Assembly (NCBI GenBank): GCA_936440205.1 | Contig: OW387133.1 | Coordinates: 66,402,374-66,466,373 of the forward strand | Direction of reading: 5' to 3' | DNA length: 64,000 nt | Source of the DNA: Lepidonotus clava | Taxonomy: Eukaryota > Annelida > Polychaeta > Phyllodocida > Polynoidae | The notes under the pieces: model-generated | Database searches by the model: none | What the model saw: only the letters and a program-made list of their open reading frames with translations | Told to the model about the DNA's origin: nothing | In this document: positions 40,606-53,392 of the stretch, one piece after another | Layout of the letters: each line of letters opens with the position of its first letter | Position numbering within the stretch: position 1 is the first letter of the stretch | Program-made: the position numbers and the translations under genes

Positions 40606-41006
40606 TATATATTATGACACGTTAATCTTACACATTGGGTTTAGGGATCAAATGTACTGATTAAGTTGTTGGCATTTTACCTTCATTTTCAAACCTTTCA
40701 GAGATGAGGGTCATATAGTCATCTATTTTATGTGTAATTCTTCCTACTGTTTTTGATTGTCATAATCTCTATGAGTCTGAATGACTTTAACTTGTAGGAA
40801 AAAAAATTTCATATAGTTATCTTTACTATATGTATACTCATCTTATGCATGTTTATTTTTTTTGTCTTGCAGTTGCAAACGGTCTTCTATTCATGATATA
40901 TTATGGTAACTTGTTTTTGAAGTTAAAATAAGCCGCAGAGCAAGTCTGTTTAAAAGTGACACTATGATTATGATAGTATATAACTCTTCTACTTTCCCAT
41001 CTCTAG

Positions 41007-41224
41007 ACATTACCGCCCACTCTGATCACATGGACAGCCTACAGTGGTGGGATCGGACTGGTGTTTACCGTCGTCAAAGTTGTAAACCTTCGGCTTCACC
41101 ACATGTTCGACACAAGCGAAATGATCGAGGAGGAGTCAAGTGAAGCAGAAAAATCTACAGACGATAAGAACGATGAAGCAAGTAAAACAAGTGAAACAGC
41201 CACAAGTAAATTGCCAACTCAGGG
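41007..41224 (+). CDS. pecanex, coding exon 2
   Basis: Starts after the acceptor CTCTAG and ends GG|GTACGT (phase 2). It encodes TLPPTLITWTAYSGGIGLVF then TVVKVVNLRLHHMFDTSEM and an acidic, Ser/Thr-rich stretch. This matches human PCNX exon 2 (ALPSTMIIVAVYC ... VLKMVNYRLHRALD) in position and pattern: the second membrane segment, a conserved VKxVNxRLH motif, then the start of the cytosolic disordered region. Reading phase 0 from exon 1 is preserved. Confidence 0.9.
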
Positions 41225-43067
41225 GTACGTGACCTTTTCGTTCTTCTCTTTCTTGTTATAAAAGATCATACATGATTATATAGGGAGACGATTTTTATGA
41301 AGATATATTTTATCTACCCGGCAGATGAGATTTAAGAAAAATGTAGGTAATACATGTGGATATTCCCAGTGGGCTTCCGGGGATCGTTGGTTTATTCCAT
41401 TTTCGCGCACCTGCAGAAAAAATAAAGAACTTTAAGTAGGGAAAATAACTTTTCAGATGTGATATTAATTCTTTTTATACTTCTAAGTTCACCCTTTCTG
41501 TTGACATGAGTAAACCCCAAGTGGAGGAATTTGGGTAGAGTAAAAAAAAATTTACCGCCGCCTCGTCCCAATCAACAACTTTTCAGATATTAGTCTGATT
41601 GGAATTTCTTTCATCTAAAACTCCTTTGTGATCACGTTTGATAAGTAATCTGACTTAGTTGCTCACTTTATTGTTCTGTTCAATTGTGGAAAAACACAAT
41701 CTAGAGTTGCGAATTTTTATACAGCTAATGCTTCATCCATGAACAAAAGGATTTAGTTTTTCAATCAACAGTTAACATCCACGACAGAAGGTTTTTTGCT
41801 CTACATCAAAAAGGAAATATTGTTGCTTCATGAGTTTTTCCTTTGAACATGCAAATTTTGACAAAGGTCTCATATCCTGAGATTCTATACTTCACAAAAA
41901 GTCGCAATGTCATCGCAAAATAATCCATATAAGGGGAATTAAATATTGCTAATTTTTTGTCCCAGACATAATTATTAATGATAAAACACAAATCAAAATT
42001 CGCCTGATTACCCTGATTAGTTATGAAAATATTGCCCCAGGTACATTGAGGTAAAGGTAATCAGTATTGATAGTTTTGAATAATTGAAATCTTTTGGAGA
42101 TAATCGATTGCAGATTAGTTTTCAAACTAGATTGTTAGATCAATTTCATCTCTTGTGACAACAAATTTGTCGACATACAAAACAGATTAGATTTATAAAT
42201 AAATTATATTAGAGTTTAGATAGAGGATAAAGATATCTTGCTGAATGTCTGTATTATGTCTTATTATTTTCCGCAGGACGTAGAGGGGGGAACAGGCCTT
42301 TAAGGCATTATAATGCGTTCCATTTCAAACTTCCAATGTTTTAGAGACATTTTCTTGGGGCAGAGATGCTTTTTTTTCTACTTTTATAGGATTTTCTACA
42401 GTTTGGTGTTTTTTGTCAGGAATCTATTCCTGAAGGTAATAGTTGCTCTCATTTGCTTCTAGAAAAACGTAGGAAAAGCGTCTCCTACTTTCTCACCAGT
42501 CGATGGTGGGACCTCTCTTGAGTTTAAACGTAAAAAATGGCATTGACAACCAACATATCTTTGCCTGAAAATATCAGGCTGATAACATTTGAGCTGATAC
42601 TCGGTTAACTTGACCATACAGTAGTTATATAAGCGAGATTTTACCGGTCAGTTAGGAAACTCAATTAATTAAATGCCTTCTAATTTTTTCATAAATATTG
42701 TGTGTTAACTTTGTCCCATATCTTTCAAGAGAAAAATATAGATATTTGTGTAATGACTGTAAATTTGGATTTTCAGCCTGTTTTGAGACAGCAGGATTGG
42801 GAAATAAATCAAAGCGAATTCTTACGAGCTGAAAGTTTTGAACAGTTTTGACATTGATAATGTGAGTCGTTAAGGATAATATCGCGTCATTTTTGCAGGG
42901 GAAAACTTGCACATAAATGCATGGCGTGCAATTTTTTGTATAATTTATTTCACTTAAGTATTCTAAAGATATTTCAAAAGTAAAAAATTGAAAATGTCGA
43001 GGTCTTAGGGAATTATTGAGGGAAGGAATTTAATTTTGGGAATTCCCTGAATGCTGGGCTGCTCAGT

Positions 43068-43294
43068 ACTCCCCTTGCTACGGCACACCTATGGGAATTC
43101 CTTCTAAAGTTATTTTGGGATTCCCTGATTAATGAATAGTTGTAGATGGATATATATTTTAATTTATTATGAGTTGCATTAGGTCAGATATATATACTTT
43201 TTGTTAGAGAGCATATCTATTTTTACAAATTCTACAGGGATGGGGATTCCCTTCTAAGGGAAGAGGGAATTCCCCAAGAACTCCCCTTGCTACG
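43068..43294. repeat. pair of short direct repeats with GGGAATTCC palindromes
   Basis: The 15-base string ACTCCCCTTGCTACG occurs at 43068-43082 and again at 43280-43294, each a short way after a GGGAATTCC palindrome. The spacing of 212 bases and the mirrored GGGAATTC/GAATTCCC words suggest an old non-autonomous transposon or duplicated element. Ends and target duplication are not found. Confidence 0.45.
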
Positions 43295-45329
43295 TCATAA
43301 ATTGGGTGGATTTCCTTTAAAAATGTTATAAAATACAGGTTTATTAATGTCCCATAAATGTGTGTAAACTAAATATTTTCTTTCCATTTTGCTGACATGA
43401 TTGATACTGCAAGTTGTGAATAACATACTGAATTCAATTCAATAAAAAATTACTATCTTGCAGTTACGTGCAAGCTTTCCTTAAAGTAAAGTCCTTTAAT
43501 CTTTCCGAAATTTTACAGAAATGTTCATTAAACTCCTGGCAGCGCATAACAGAAATGGAAGATTGTGTACCATGAAAACCTTTAGAGATAAAAATACCCA
43601 AATTCTAGTATCCCGACCTACCCTAGTATTTTGCCCCGACCATAATATTTTCAGAGATTATGTATTTTGTGAAAAATATCAGAATTTCATAAAATATAAG
43701 TGAGGTGCGGTAATTTTGTCACTAAAAGACATTTAAAAACATTTTTCATATTGCTGATGTGACTTGTAAAAATGCATTATGGTCGTGAGAAAAATAGCTC
43801 AAAACCTTTCACATAAAGTTCTTATAGTATCTTTAGTGACCTGTAGATATTATATGATTTTGTACCTCTTTATAGTGAATTTTTTTAAAACGTGTATTCT
43901 TTTCACAAGCGATATGTGTATGGTGACCCAAAAAATATGGTGGTTTTCTTAGATATTGTACATGGTTCTGTTTTATCATACTTGTTTTATGATACATTTA
44001 GGTCTAGTATACCATAGTTCACTGGATGATTTTCATTTCTTTTTATCTTAGATTTTCTTTACAGAAAAGAGATATTCCAGTCAGCCTTTTCTAAACAGGG
44101 TCCCCGCTGCACAGAGAAAATGGCAAAAGAGATTCACTGAAAGATAAAACACAGGGAATTTGCAAATTTTACCGAAATTTAGGGAATTTCATTCGGCCAG
44201 GTCCTATAATTCCTGATTTAACTTCTTGTTGTTGGGTTGTCCAATTTTTGTCTGCATGGGTAGGCTTCTTAATTTGAACAACTTGCTGGAAATGACGCAG
44301 GGAAAAATTGCTGTGGGACAGGGAGAATATTCTTCTTGTAGTTTTCCAGGGGTATTTTGTACCACTTTTACGAAAACAAACAAACAACAGCAACAGCAAT
44401 TGATTGTACTTTTATTATGAGGCGGCAAGGCTTTAAAATCAAATACAGTCCTAGGTCACCTTAAGATCTTAGCCGCCGAATTCCCCATTCGTCTATACGA
44501 GGATATGAGACGCGTTTATATGTAACACTCGATGAGACGATCGCTTCTGGGCTTAAATGGCCACATATTTGGAGTTATTTGGGTTACATCGCAGAGATTT
44601 TGATATATAGAACACATAGGAATCGTTAAGATCGTCCAAAACGGTCGAAATTAGACATTCAAGCCCGGAATCCAAACCGTTATATCGATAAGTAATGAAC
44701 TATTGTTAATGTTTGATTTAAGACTGCGTGAGGTTTGTGTATATCTAAGTCTCCATGAGTCGTTTGTCCAGGTTGCCTGAGTAATTCAGACTGTGTTTAA
44801 ATTTTGTCCGTCCACTTCCCAATAGTTCAAAAGAAATGAACGATGAGGGAGCTTCTTAATATGAAAGGGTTTTTTATTCAATAAACATCTCATCCCAAGT
44901 CAAAGCCACCATGTATAAGTCTTCATCAGTCCACCTCCCATCTCCTATCAGCAATCAACCACATTTAGAACACGAGTTGCTCCAACACCTTCTAGACCAT
45001 TCTAGTACTCAGCTCTATCACAATCCTATGTCCGAGGTAGTTGATATTGGTAAACTCCAGTCTGTTACACAGGAGCCGCTGTACTTACTCCAGGTAACTC
45101 CTTGGCTAAACTTACTTAGCTGATGTTCTCACTAAAACTAAGTGACTACTAACTACTAACTGCTCGCTCCCTACCTTGCAGCGCCTTTTATACTGGTTAA
45201 CAGGTGGCGCTAGGAGCGCAAGATACTCCTTCTAGAAGTAGACTAGAAGTAGACTTGCTAAGCCTGATCCTTGATGAATTATATAACATGAGGATATATT
45301 AAAAGTGCTAAGCTATTAGTACAGTAACC

Positions 45330-45900
45330 GGGGGGGCGGCCGCCATTGGCCTTGATCACGTGACCGTTTCTTCTCCGATCTGGGGCGCGGGAATCGGGTC
45401 AATCTCTGAATATTCATCAGGCTATGCAGACCTATTTCACCATGAAAACGGTCATTCTAACTTTAGTTATTGATACCAACAGATAGATTTCGACACATAG
45501 GTAAGCATCCCACTGTCCCAGAATAAAAAATAAAGCGAAATAACGCATCTAAACGCGTAAATGCATCGCGCTATTTTTCGTGGTAATCCTTCGGCCTCCG
45601 CCCGACCACTTCACTCTGTCAGTGTCACACGGCTGGGAGCAGTCCTTCTCTCCGCCTGTTTACCCGGATTACGGCGGTATCTGATGCTTTCAAGATATAT
45701 ATTTTGGACGTCTGGACCCCCTTAAACGCATACAACGCATTGACAATTCATGCGGGAACCATGCGTTCGTATCAAAGGGAAAAGATTGGATCGATCGGAC
45801 ACGAGGAGGCTTGACAGTGACACACTGTCAGACCTAACATGGCGTCGTCATCCTGGCCTGGTTTTCTCCCCTCACGCCTGCACCGATACATTGAACTCAG
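45330..45900 (+). promoter_or_regulatory. candidate internal promoter / CpG island in pecanex intron 2
   Basis: Within about 35 bases lie a GC box (GGGGGGCGG, 45331-45339), an inverted CCAAT box (ATTGG, 45345-45349) and a perfect E-box CACGTG (45357-45362); the following 500 bases are richer in CpG than the intron around them. A consensus donor AG|GTAAGC sits at 45499-45504, so a short first exon could splice to exon 3. Translation could then begin at an ATG in exon 3 and give a pecanex lacking its first two membrane segments. The promoter and isoform are inference; only the motifs are seen. Confidence 0.35.
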
Positions 45901-46347
45901 GAAACCAGGATGACATTGGACTAAACCCAATAATTGTGAAGGATATTCCCAGTCAGATGCATTCAGGACCATCTATATAGGTATACAGGTAGGTACATAT
46001 ATATCTTTTCCAGCAGTTCAAATGATAGGCCTAGACAAGCTGCTTGACTCAGCCTCTCAGGCGTTCGACACTGACAATCTCAAAAATAATTTTTTAGACC
46101 TTATTAGGCCTATCAAAATGAAATTCATGTATATATCTATGTTCTCATATATGTGAGGGTCCTATTTATCATTTAGTTTGATTATTTTAGGCCTGGAAAC
46201 GCTTGCAGTAATATTTTACAGATGGTACGAAAAAAAGACAGGCCTGAAGCTCAGATAGGCTAGGCCTAAGCCCCCTCCAACACTTGTCAATGTATTATTG
46301 AGGCTCCGAAAGCAATTATTTATGATCCAAAGATTAAATCATTTGTG

Positions 46348-46504
46348 AAATTGTCACTATAGTGTCAGTTTTTTCAGACCTACCATCAAAATATTAAATC
46401 TGATTTGTATAAGACATACCCCCTTAGGCCTGAGTCAATGTCTAACCTTGAAAGTAAATATTTTTTTCAGATTGTCACTATAGTGTCAGTTCAGACCTAC
46501 CACA
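46348..46504. repeat. direct repeat around a TGTCACTATAGTG palindrome
   Basis: ATTGTCACTATAGTGTCAG occurs twice, near 46351-46369 and 46470-46488. Each copy is followed by CAGACCTACCA a few bases later, and each contains the palindrome CACTATAGTG. The copies are about 119 bases apart. Either a small tandem duplication or two half-ends of a transposon. Confidence 0.6.
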
Positions 46505-48401
46505 ATAAATCATTAATATTATTAATACCGCCGCCTCATGTGTATCAAAGCTGGAAGCTTTGATACTGTATTAAAACTATATATTACATTAAAAGATTAA
46601 AACATGCCGCCGAATTGATACAGTATTACTAGACGTTCGGACTTGTTCTTACGTGCCCCAAGATGACACTTGAGCGAGAAGCACTTAGTTGTAAGAAATT
46701 GTTTGAATATTAAAAAGACATATATTTTCTCCTACTACTTCATGGTACAAATGTTAATTCTAACCGTACAAATTTGTGTTCAAATTCATCCTAATTATTG
46801 GTAAAGTATAACTAGGATCGGTTTATTGATATTGCACTATTCGAAACAAAAAGTTACATCGTTTATTTAATTGCTGTTTTTTTTTTTTTTTTGCTCTCTT
46901 AGATTTTTTTCAAGGGATATGGATGCTGATAGGAAAGAGAGGATCATTATTAGCTTCATGTTGTGCTTTTTTGTTACTGTTAGAGAGCTATTTATTCAGC
47001 GATGCAACTCCATATTTGGTACTGTAGGCAGGAGGTCTGGGCCTGCGGTCAGGAGACAGTGAGTAGCTGGCCTAGATACGGCCAGGTGGACGGGTGGGCG
47101 TCGGCGTACCTGTTGACTCACCTGTAGGAAACAGACCCCTTTTTAAGAGATTTTTCCCATGCTCCAGATGGCATGGCCCGCTATGGATCCAGAACGTGGT
47201 TATTTATTGGATCGGTTGTCCTTTACTCCCCAAATGCTTCGTGCTTTCGTTTAGTCAATAACAGAAATAATGGGGCGTGTGAGGATCAAAAGGAGAGTGG
47301 ACACGTTTTTATTCTTCGAGTCATTCGTACACGTACCAATAGTGATACATCAAATTTATTAATGTATGCCAGCGTTTTAACAACATTAAAATGTGCACCA
47401 TCAGTAATGTGATAGCTATGAAATTGCATAAATATATAAATGAAACAATGGAACACTTAATCAATATAGATGCAAAGTGTTTCTATAATGGATGTTGGCG
47501 GAACACCAGTCTATATATCTATCACTCTGTGCGAGGAAAAAAACAGGCAATCAGTCTGCAGAAGCCTCAGGCAGTGTACTTAGTAGCAACATTGGCATAA
47601 GAGGATTAGTTATAGCTTCCTAGAAATTCTGTAGTGTTCATGCTAGGCAGGCAGTATTGGTAAAATGAATCGAGGATCGATATAACTTTGAGGAAAAAGT
47701 CGACAGTATCTGACAGGTGTACACGCACACGGTATAGGTACCTGGACTAATCCCATTGATCCCCGACATACTTAATCATCATTGTGTTCTTATACCCCCA
47801 CAGCACCTCCCTAAGCCCAACACAGTGGGTAGTGGCCCTCCTTAGATATGCATACTAATCAATAACGCTAATTAAAGGCCAACCAAGGGGTCTGATCTTA
47901 GTCAGGGGGGGTATCGGGACCTACCCAGCATCCTCTTTGTTTTGGTTTGGAGTTTCTGACCACGTGCTATGTCACGACTTGTCCAGTGGACACACATTTG
48001 GGGCTATGGAATACACTCTTTTTAGAGAGTGTCATCAAAATCTGAGACTACAGTAAACTTTTTGTTTATTTGAATTACATGAATTATACAGTAGGAAAGT
48101 TTTTATATTTTGTTTTCATGCAATTAACACACATGGAACTTTGGCATCAAAAATAGTAGTAACCCTTCTTAGATTTGTTTACATATTTAAAGTGAGTCTC
48201 TCCCCTATATAAGAGGAAGTCCATGTCATCTAATTACATATCTATAAATTTCAATACCTGCTCAAATAGAAAATTACAAAGATCCCCAAAGGTCTCCACA
48301 AATAAAGGCATAAGAAGCATTCAAATATAGAGTGTATCTCAGCAAATCTTTACTCATTTCCCTGTCTGCCTGCTGTGTGTAGGTCTCCACTGGCCGTTAC
48401 A

Positions 48402-48485
48402 CCCTCCCCTCCTCCAGGCGGCCCTTTTGATGGGCCATAAACCCCGGGTGGTATGTGTCTGGAGAGGGACAGGAGGAGGGGAGGG
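48402..48485. repeat. nested inverted repeat, purine/pyrimidine arms
   Basis: CCCTCCCCTCCTCC at 48402-48415 pairs perfectly with GGAGGAGGGGAGGG at 48472-48485. Inside is a smaller stem, GGCCC (48420-48424) with GGGCC (48432-48436). The arms are pure pyrimidine and pure purine. Such DNA can form cruciforms or triplexes. Confidence 0.6.
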
Positions 48486-51238
48486 GGATGGGGGGGACCT
48501 ATGACCCACATCTCTAACCGTCCTGATCAATTCAAATTAGACAGATACAGTTTAATAAAATAAGAGATTAATGAGCTTTAAACAGTATCCTGGTTAATGA
48601 GGGGACATTTGGAAACATATTGTAGGCTATCTGTGTATCTTGACATAAAAAATAAGAGTTTATTTTGGATGTTTTGATGACACTCAGTGAGGCCCTGGAG
48701 ATGCACACAGGGCAGCGGCAGGCTGTGGAGTGAGGGCCATGCGGCTGGAGGTTGATAATATAGGTGCCGCGCAGTGCATTCTGGGTAGGTCCTGATACCC
48801 CCCCTGGATCTTAGTATAATTCATACGCCGTATTTATTATAGTGGAAGGTGTAAAGGGAAATCTATAGGCTGCAGACGATCGATTTAATTAAAGTACTGA
48901 ACGATTTTGTGGCTTCATAGTATGAGGAGCCTCGGGGAAAATTACCGCTAGTGTAACAATGTTGTTGGAGGAAATTGACAAAAAACGGTTTTCAGTTTAG
49001 CGATTGAGTGAAATACCTTGCAGAAAGGCAGGCTCGCAATGTTGAATATAGAAACTTATTTGCATAATTGTTGTTTAATCGGAATCAATTCTTATGGAGT
49101 ATTTCTTTGTGTGAATTCGTTTTGAATATAAGTTTAATATTCACCCGCCGATTTGCTCAATCTGTTCTAATAATGCAGTCCTCATTAGGAGAATCACCCA
49201 GTTATCGATGTGCCTCTCATACTCGCGTTCATACACCTACATTTAACGTGTGGTTCAAGCTATCTTGAAGCCTCTTCGTGTAGATCTACATGTATCTCTG
49301 TGGCTCAATATTGACTTCCTGGTGCCCCTCACATTCTCAGGCCGTAGCCATTTCACATTTAGTAAGGCCGGTTTTCCTTCACTGTGGCCCCTTCGCTTTC
49401 CGTAGTACGAATGCACTTTATTAAGTTCCATATAATGATACTCATACTTTTCAACCATCCAGGAAGCGCGAAGTAGTGATTAAAGAGGGTACTTAAGAAG
49501 TAGGTCATGTTTCTTTTCCATCTGGAAATTTGTCAGAAAATGAAAACTTTGAAAAATGTCAGATCCTTTTGAGAGAAAAATCGAAATCATGTGTTGGAAA
49601 TTATTTATGGACCATGTACATGTAAAGGCGTAACGCACATTCTTATAAATTGTTCCCTGTGTGTACATTTTATATATTTTGCCAGTGTAATATACTTATA
49701 CCTACGTAAATAACTATAGACGTTTAACCTATTCATAACTGATATTCAGTAGGGTCAGTTATTTAACTCATCATATTGTAAGGAGGGAATGTCAAAGAAA
49801 TGTCAGGGAATTTCCAGGATCCTAGTAATAAAAGGTTATGTACTTCATTTTACTAGCGTTATGCAATCACTGATACAGTGGATTATTAGGTACATAGATT
49901 ATCAGACAGTTCGTGGTTTAGAGCTTTCGCCCAATCTATATAGAGTGATTACCTTTCTATGACAGGCCATGTCCTACTAAATGACACCGCCGGTAACAGC
50001 AAGAGGCGGGTGCGTATCCAGGTACGTTAGCCTATCGGTCAATAAACAGAAGAGAGATTCGTTGGCAATGTCATCAAAAGTGCCGGAGTGATAAATTATG
50101 GCGTATGTAACAGGGAAGAAGTTTGTGACGCATGTATTTTATCAGGTCTCTGGCCCATGTGCCCAGTGTTTTTTTACTCTAAAAAAAAACTCTTTTAAGT
50201 GACAGGTCTACAAACGTTTCAAATGAGAAGTGTATCAACAGAAATAAATTTAAGCTAAACATGTTTGAGTGAAAATAATTCAAATCAATAATAGCTTACC
50301 AAATAAGATGGCAATTGATATTCTTTTACGAATCAAAATGTGTACAGTGCTTAATATTATATTTTCTAAATACCATTTTAGTACCATTTGCGAACGAATG
50401 AAACATTCCTCGTGACTTGTAATGGCGAGTGGGTATGCTCGTATAATAGATTGTATAAACTACAATGAAATTGATACAGGTAGTTTCCCCTATGAATCTG
50501 GAAGAGTGAAACAAACTCTGTGCCTCAGAAATTATGCTTGCATAGCCTTTTATTTTAGTCAGTTGTCCAAACATCACTCTCAACAGTTGACATTTCTTAA
50601 TCCAGACCTCTTCTTCTTCTTCCGAAGAAAATTAAATAGTAATTGATGATTGCCGAATTGACCATGATTGACATGTCGACAACCCTATGTGGTTTTTTTG
50701 TGTTTTTTTTTTATCATTTTTACTTTCTCAAAAGATGGGTAGTTTACGTTTATAATTTTTAATGAGATAACCAAAAAAGGCTTTAGGACGACATTGGACC
50801 GAACCCTCGGTACCGTCGTTATACTGATTGCCTACGAACCGTGTTTTACTGGTACTTGTTGGCAATGTACGGTTTGCATGATGGGGAGAAAGTCGGTTAC
50901 CTGCACTCTCACGCACACACCTCCAGTCACAAATAACTTGGTCCAATCTACCTACAACCCTGTACACGGTGTAATTATCTCAGCATACCCCCACTGAAGC
51001 AGACACAACCCACTTTTGTATGAATAGTCTGCAATACGGTGCAACTAATTAGAATCGGACATATAATATAGATATCTGTGACGGTAGTTTATCTTTGAGA
51101 AATAACAGTTCTACGCATATTCAGAAATCTTTGTGTGGAATAATTACCTTAGAATTTTGGAAACGACATAGATACAGAATTTTATTCTGCAACGGTAATA
51201 CAATAAAATAATTCTTAAATGCCCCCCCCCCAAAACAA

Positions 51239-51271
51239 AAAACAAAAACAACAACAACAACAACAACAACA
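51239..51271 (+). repeat. CAA microsatellite after a poly-C/A tract
   Basis: About ten CAA/AACA units follow a poly-C run and A-rich DNA. Simple sequence, no coding context. Confidence 0.85.
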
Positions 51272-53317
51272 TAAGCCTAGGTTTATCATATAGATATATA
51301 GCTTTATTAAGTAGAAATAACGTTTGATGCGATTTAAGGGTTAAGCGTTGTCAAGCAATGTAAGATGACGTGGTTATGCTCCACCTCACGACGTCACGTT
51401 TTGTATGGAATAGGGCCGGCAGAAGAGCGTGCTCTCCGGGCATAACTTAGTGTAACAGGCTTTGTCGACACTTACGGCTAGGGTGTGTGAAAAAATAAGC
51501 CGGTGCACGAAGACGTACTAAAGGGGGAATATAAAGAGTTTGCTTGTGGCGAAAGTACTTATGAAAGGAGGCCAATTCGAAGTGTGAACAGACACGCGAA
51601 CCGTTACCTAGAAAATGTTAAACTCATGCCAAATAGAGCATGCTGAACAGGGGTTTCTAATTACCCGATGGTATATACTGCTGTACTTTGTTCTATTATT
51701 GGGTTTGATGTTTCCGTTTTAATTCTGTAAATACCTACTTTCCACTGTGTGTGTAGACGTTCCCTCATGAACCTACTGCCTTACTTGTCTACGTTACTCC
51801 CAAGTCCTGTGATTGTTTTTTCTTATACGAACACCCTTTCCTTGTTCGAAAAGGAGTGGATTGGTTTCCTTTCGTTATAACCCCGTATTTTAGTTTTGTA
51901 TTCTGCTTGGTTACCAGAGAATTCTTGCCAATAGAGCTGTCGACTCGCTCGTATCCTATACGATGCCCGCCGCGACCCCAAGTGGAAGAACATGAAATGA
52001 TGACGGTCGACCGAGAACCACTGCTTTGTCCTTCTATAGAAAGGTCTGACTCTCATCTTGAGTTGATTTACCTTCCCTTCCAACGTTTCGCCCTTTACTT
52101 ACTAATCTACTTATTTCTATTTCTTGGTTGACATTTTAGATTTAGGGTTTCTAACTTTTGAAACAACTTAAAATTGGGAAGGTGTTTTCCTTCGTTGTTT
52201 TCTGACATCTTTCTTGAGTTTATCTTTATTGTTGGGTTGTATTTTGGTTTCGGATGAACTTTGAATACCATTGCATGTAAGTGAATGAACTCTTCATTTT
52301 CTTATCTTTGAATAGGGATTGCCATACTCTCATATAAAGGTGATTGGTTTTGATGCATATATTGTTTCTTTCTATTAATTTCGTTGTACATGCTGTTTAT
52401 GATTCTTAAAACAAAACTTAAAATACTAATCAATTAATCCATTCTATGTAATACTTCTAACATCTAGTAGGTTATTTGCAGACCGCAGCGTAGCTCTAAA
52501 ACATAATATAGGAGGCGAGAAGGAGATTCCAGCCTCGTCTGTGGCGTTGCTAAGGCTGTATCCATGCACACAATATGAGTAGGCTATTTCCCTGAGGCGG
52601 GAGGAGAGGAGAACTTGCTCCTTCTACCTGAACTTCCTGGCGGCGGGGGAGGGGAGTCGGCCCAGGAAACGGGAGGTGGTTTTCCCAGGGCCCACTTGTC
52701 TAATTAGGATCGCCACGCCACACCCAGACCCCAAAGCCTGGTAGGGATGACTTTCATCCTCACCGCTATAGTTACCTGTTATACGGCATTACCTGTGGTT
52801 CTGGGCGGCCCTAACCTTGCTTTAATGAGTTTTTCCGTATTTTTCGTTTCGTGTTGGTGCCTATAACGGGTACTTCACCACTGAAGGGAACTTTCTTTAG
52901 GTGTCAGTACACTGCAGGGAACGTAGGTGTTGGATATTTGCCGAAAGCTTCTTCCAAGAACGATATCAATCTCTCAAAGGTGTACACAAGCAGTGTAACA
53001 GAATAATGTTGTGCACTTCCTGTTGGTAATTTTTTGTTTCCTACCAATATATATATGCCATTAACGAGCAGGCCACGAAAATACTCGAGTACAGTCTAAG
53101 GAACTGAAATAAGCAAATGATTTTTCCAAAAGATAACATATTTTTGAATCGGCGGGCTAGAAACAAATGATTTCAACGACTTAAAGACCTAATTAATTAC
53201 TTTCAAATATATAGGTACCTCTATTAATGAAAACATAATTAGTTACATGAATGAATGTCTTAAATGAAGCAGTAAAGCAAATGGAAATTTCTGTGATGCC
53301 ATGCTGTCTACACGTAG

Positions 53318-53392
53318 GCAAGTGGGTTTCGAGCAGTGTTCGCATAGAAAGAGGGCCTTAACTCTCGGACCTTACCCACCTCGCCACACAGC
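53318..53392 (-). repeat. tRNA-derived SINE head (degenerate)
   Basis: The minus strand shows a tRNA-like A-box (TCCGAGAGTTAAGG, near 53369-53356) and, about 30 bases on, a B-box-like TGCTCGAAACC (near 53337-53327). Order and spacing are those of a tRNA-Ser/Leu-like RNA polymerase III promoter with several mismatches. The mismatches argue against a working tRNA; an old SINE head is likelier. Confidence 0.35.

Noticed and set aside
44860-45320. Possible solo LTR fossil on the minus strand (TATAAAAGG at about 45192-45184, AATAAA at 44878-44873)
   Set aside because: Plausible promoter and poly(A) words, but no paired ends, target duplication or internal retroviral part could be found.
45750-45980. 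76-codon frame in the intron 2 CpG-rich patch
   Set aside because: Could be part of an alternative first exon, but nothing in the peptide is recognisable; kept only as part of the promoter candidate.
46903-47060. Possible extra pecanex exon between a TCTCTTAG acceptor and an ACA|GTGAGT donor
   Set aside because: The encoded sequence has no similarity to pecanex and the borders do not give a convincing phase with exons 2 and 3.
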